Origin: DASWUD01 sp036401755
GTDB taxonomy: Bacteria > Pseudomonadota > Gammaproteobacteria > Thiohalomonadales > Thiohalomonadaceae
NCBI GenBank assembly: GCA_036401755.1
Contig: DASWUD010000006.1
Span: 1 to 14,114, forward strand
DNA length: 14,114 nt
Reading direction: 5' to 3'
Shown here: positions 13,916-14,114 of the stretch, piece after piece
How positions within the stretch are numbered: position 1 is the first letter of the stretch
How the letters are laid out: each line of letters opens with the position of its first letter
Program-made: the position numbers and the translations under genes
The notes under the pieces: generated by a model
What the model was told of the DNA's origin: nothing
The model's input: the letters and a program-made list of their open reading frames with translations, nothing else
The model's database searches: none

Positions 13916-14114
13916 TAGTACAAATGCTTCACTTTGAGATTAAGGTTTGAATGCTCGTTAAGATATTCGACAACCAGCCTCCTGTGGCAAAAATGAGGCA
14001 TGTGTTCGCTGCACAGTAAACAACTATGTTCAAGCACTTCTGGCTTTACAGTTTTTTCAATATTTCGCTGCGCCATTAGATTTAGGAATTTATCTTCGTA
14101 TACTTGCCATGTCA
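13915..14114 (-). CDS. DUF488-family protein, C-terminal part
   Basis: The minus-strand frame is open from the window edge and encodes 65 residues before TAA at 13917-13915. The 5' part lies beyond base 14114. The visible part has a helix (VYEDKFLNLMAQRN) and then the DUF488 signature CLLCSEHMPHFCHRRLVVEY, ending LKVKHLY. DUF488 proteins usually end in LLC-x-E-x4-CHR followed by a helix and a short strand, so the match is good. The stop overlaps the start of the DUF4326 gene, so this is the upstream member of an at least two-gene operon. The biochemical role of DUF488 is not established. Confidence 0.8.
   Translation of the reverse strand, partial: TWQVYEDKFLNLMAQRNIEKTVKPEVLEHSCLLCSEHMPHFCHRRLVVEYLNEHSNLNLKVKHLY

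Overview
The window looks like a chromosomal stretch of a fairly GC-rich gammaproteobacterium, followed by the start of a more A+T-rich accessory region. The evidence for the host group is gene content and order: coq7, speD, an OsmC gene, a divergent crp/vfr, then trpC-trpD-trpG, and further on trpE-gph-rpe. As I recall, Pseudomonas has the same order. I cannot name a genus.

Layout. Bases 1-493 hold the 3' part of coq7 (ubiquinone synthesis), closed by a perfect 16-bp bidirectional terminator shared with speD. Bases 509-2207 are a minus-strand set: osmC-like, then a VOC-fold protein, then speD. A divergent crp/vfr-type cAMP-responsive regulator lies at 2313-2960. Bases 2996-6749 are a minus-strand trpG-MFS-trpD-trpC operon, with a Bcr/CflA drug-efflux gene between trpG and trpD. 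A TPM-domain membrane protein (7042-7857) sits between trpG and trpE. Bases 8124-11197 hold rpe-gph-trpE on the minus strand.

Between gph and trpE lies a 15-codon reading frame ending Trp-Arg-Trp-stop. Its Trp codons fall in the 5' arm of a hairpin followed by a T tract, so this looks like a trp leader peptide and attenuator. A second terminator-like hairpin lies upstream of trpG. The two anthranilate synthase subunits, TrpE and TrpG, are thus encoded in separate units that may both be controlled by premature termination.

A small CopD-like membrane protein (11430-11885, plus) and its terminator (11965-11986) close the core-like part. From about 12000 to the end the sequence is visibly richer in A+T. 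It holds a minus-strand cluster read from the right edge inward: a DUF488 protein (3' end only), a translationally coupled gene with a tentative SLOG-like N-terminus and a DUF4326 C-terminus, a CoiA-like zinc-ribbon/nuclease protein, and an unrecognised downstream frame. This is the best candidate for an undescribed system. The DUF488 and DUF4326 proteins end in very similar Cys-His motifs, and CoiA-type proteins are predicted nucleases, so a nucleic-acid or nucleotide-processing (possibly defence) role is a reasonable but unproven inference.
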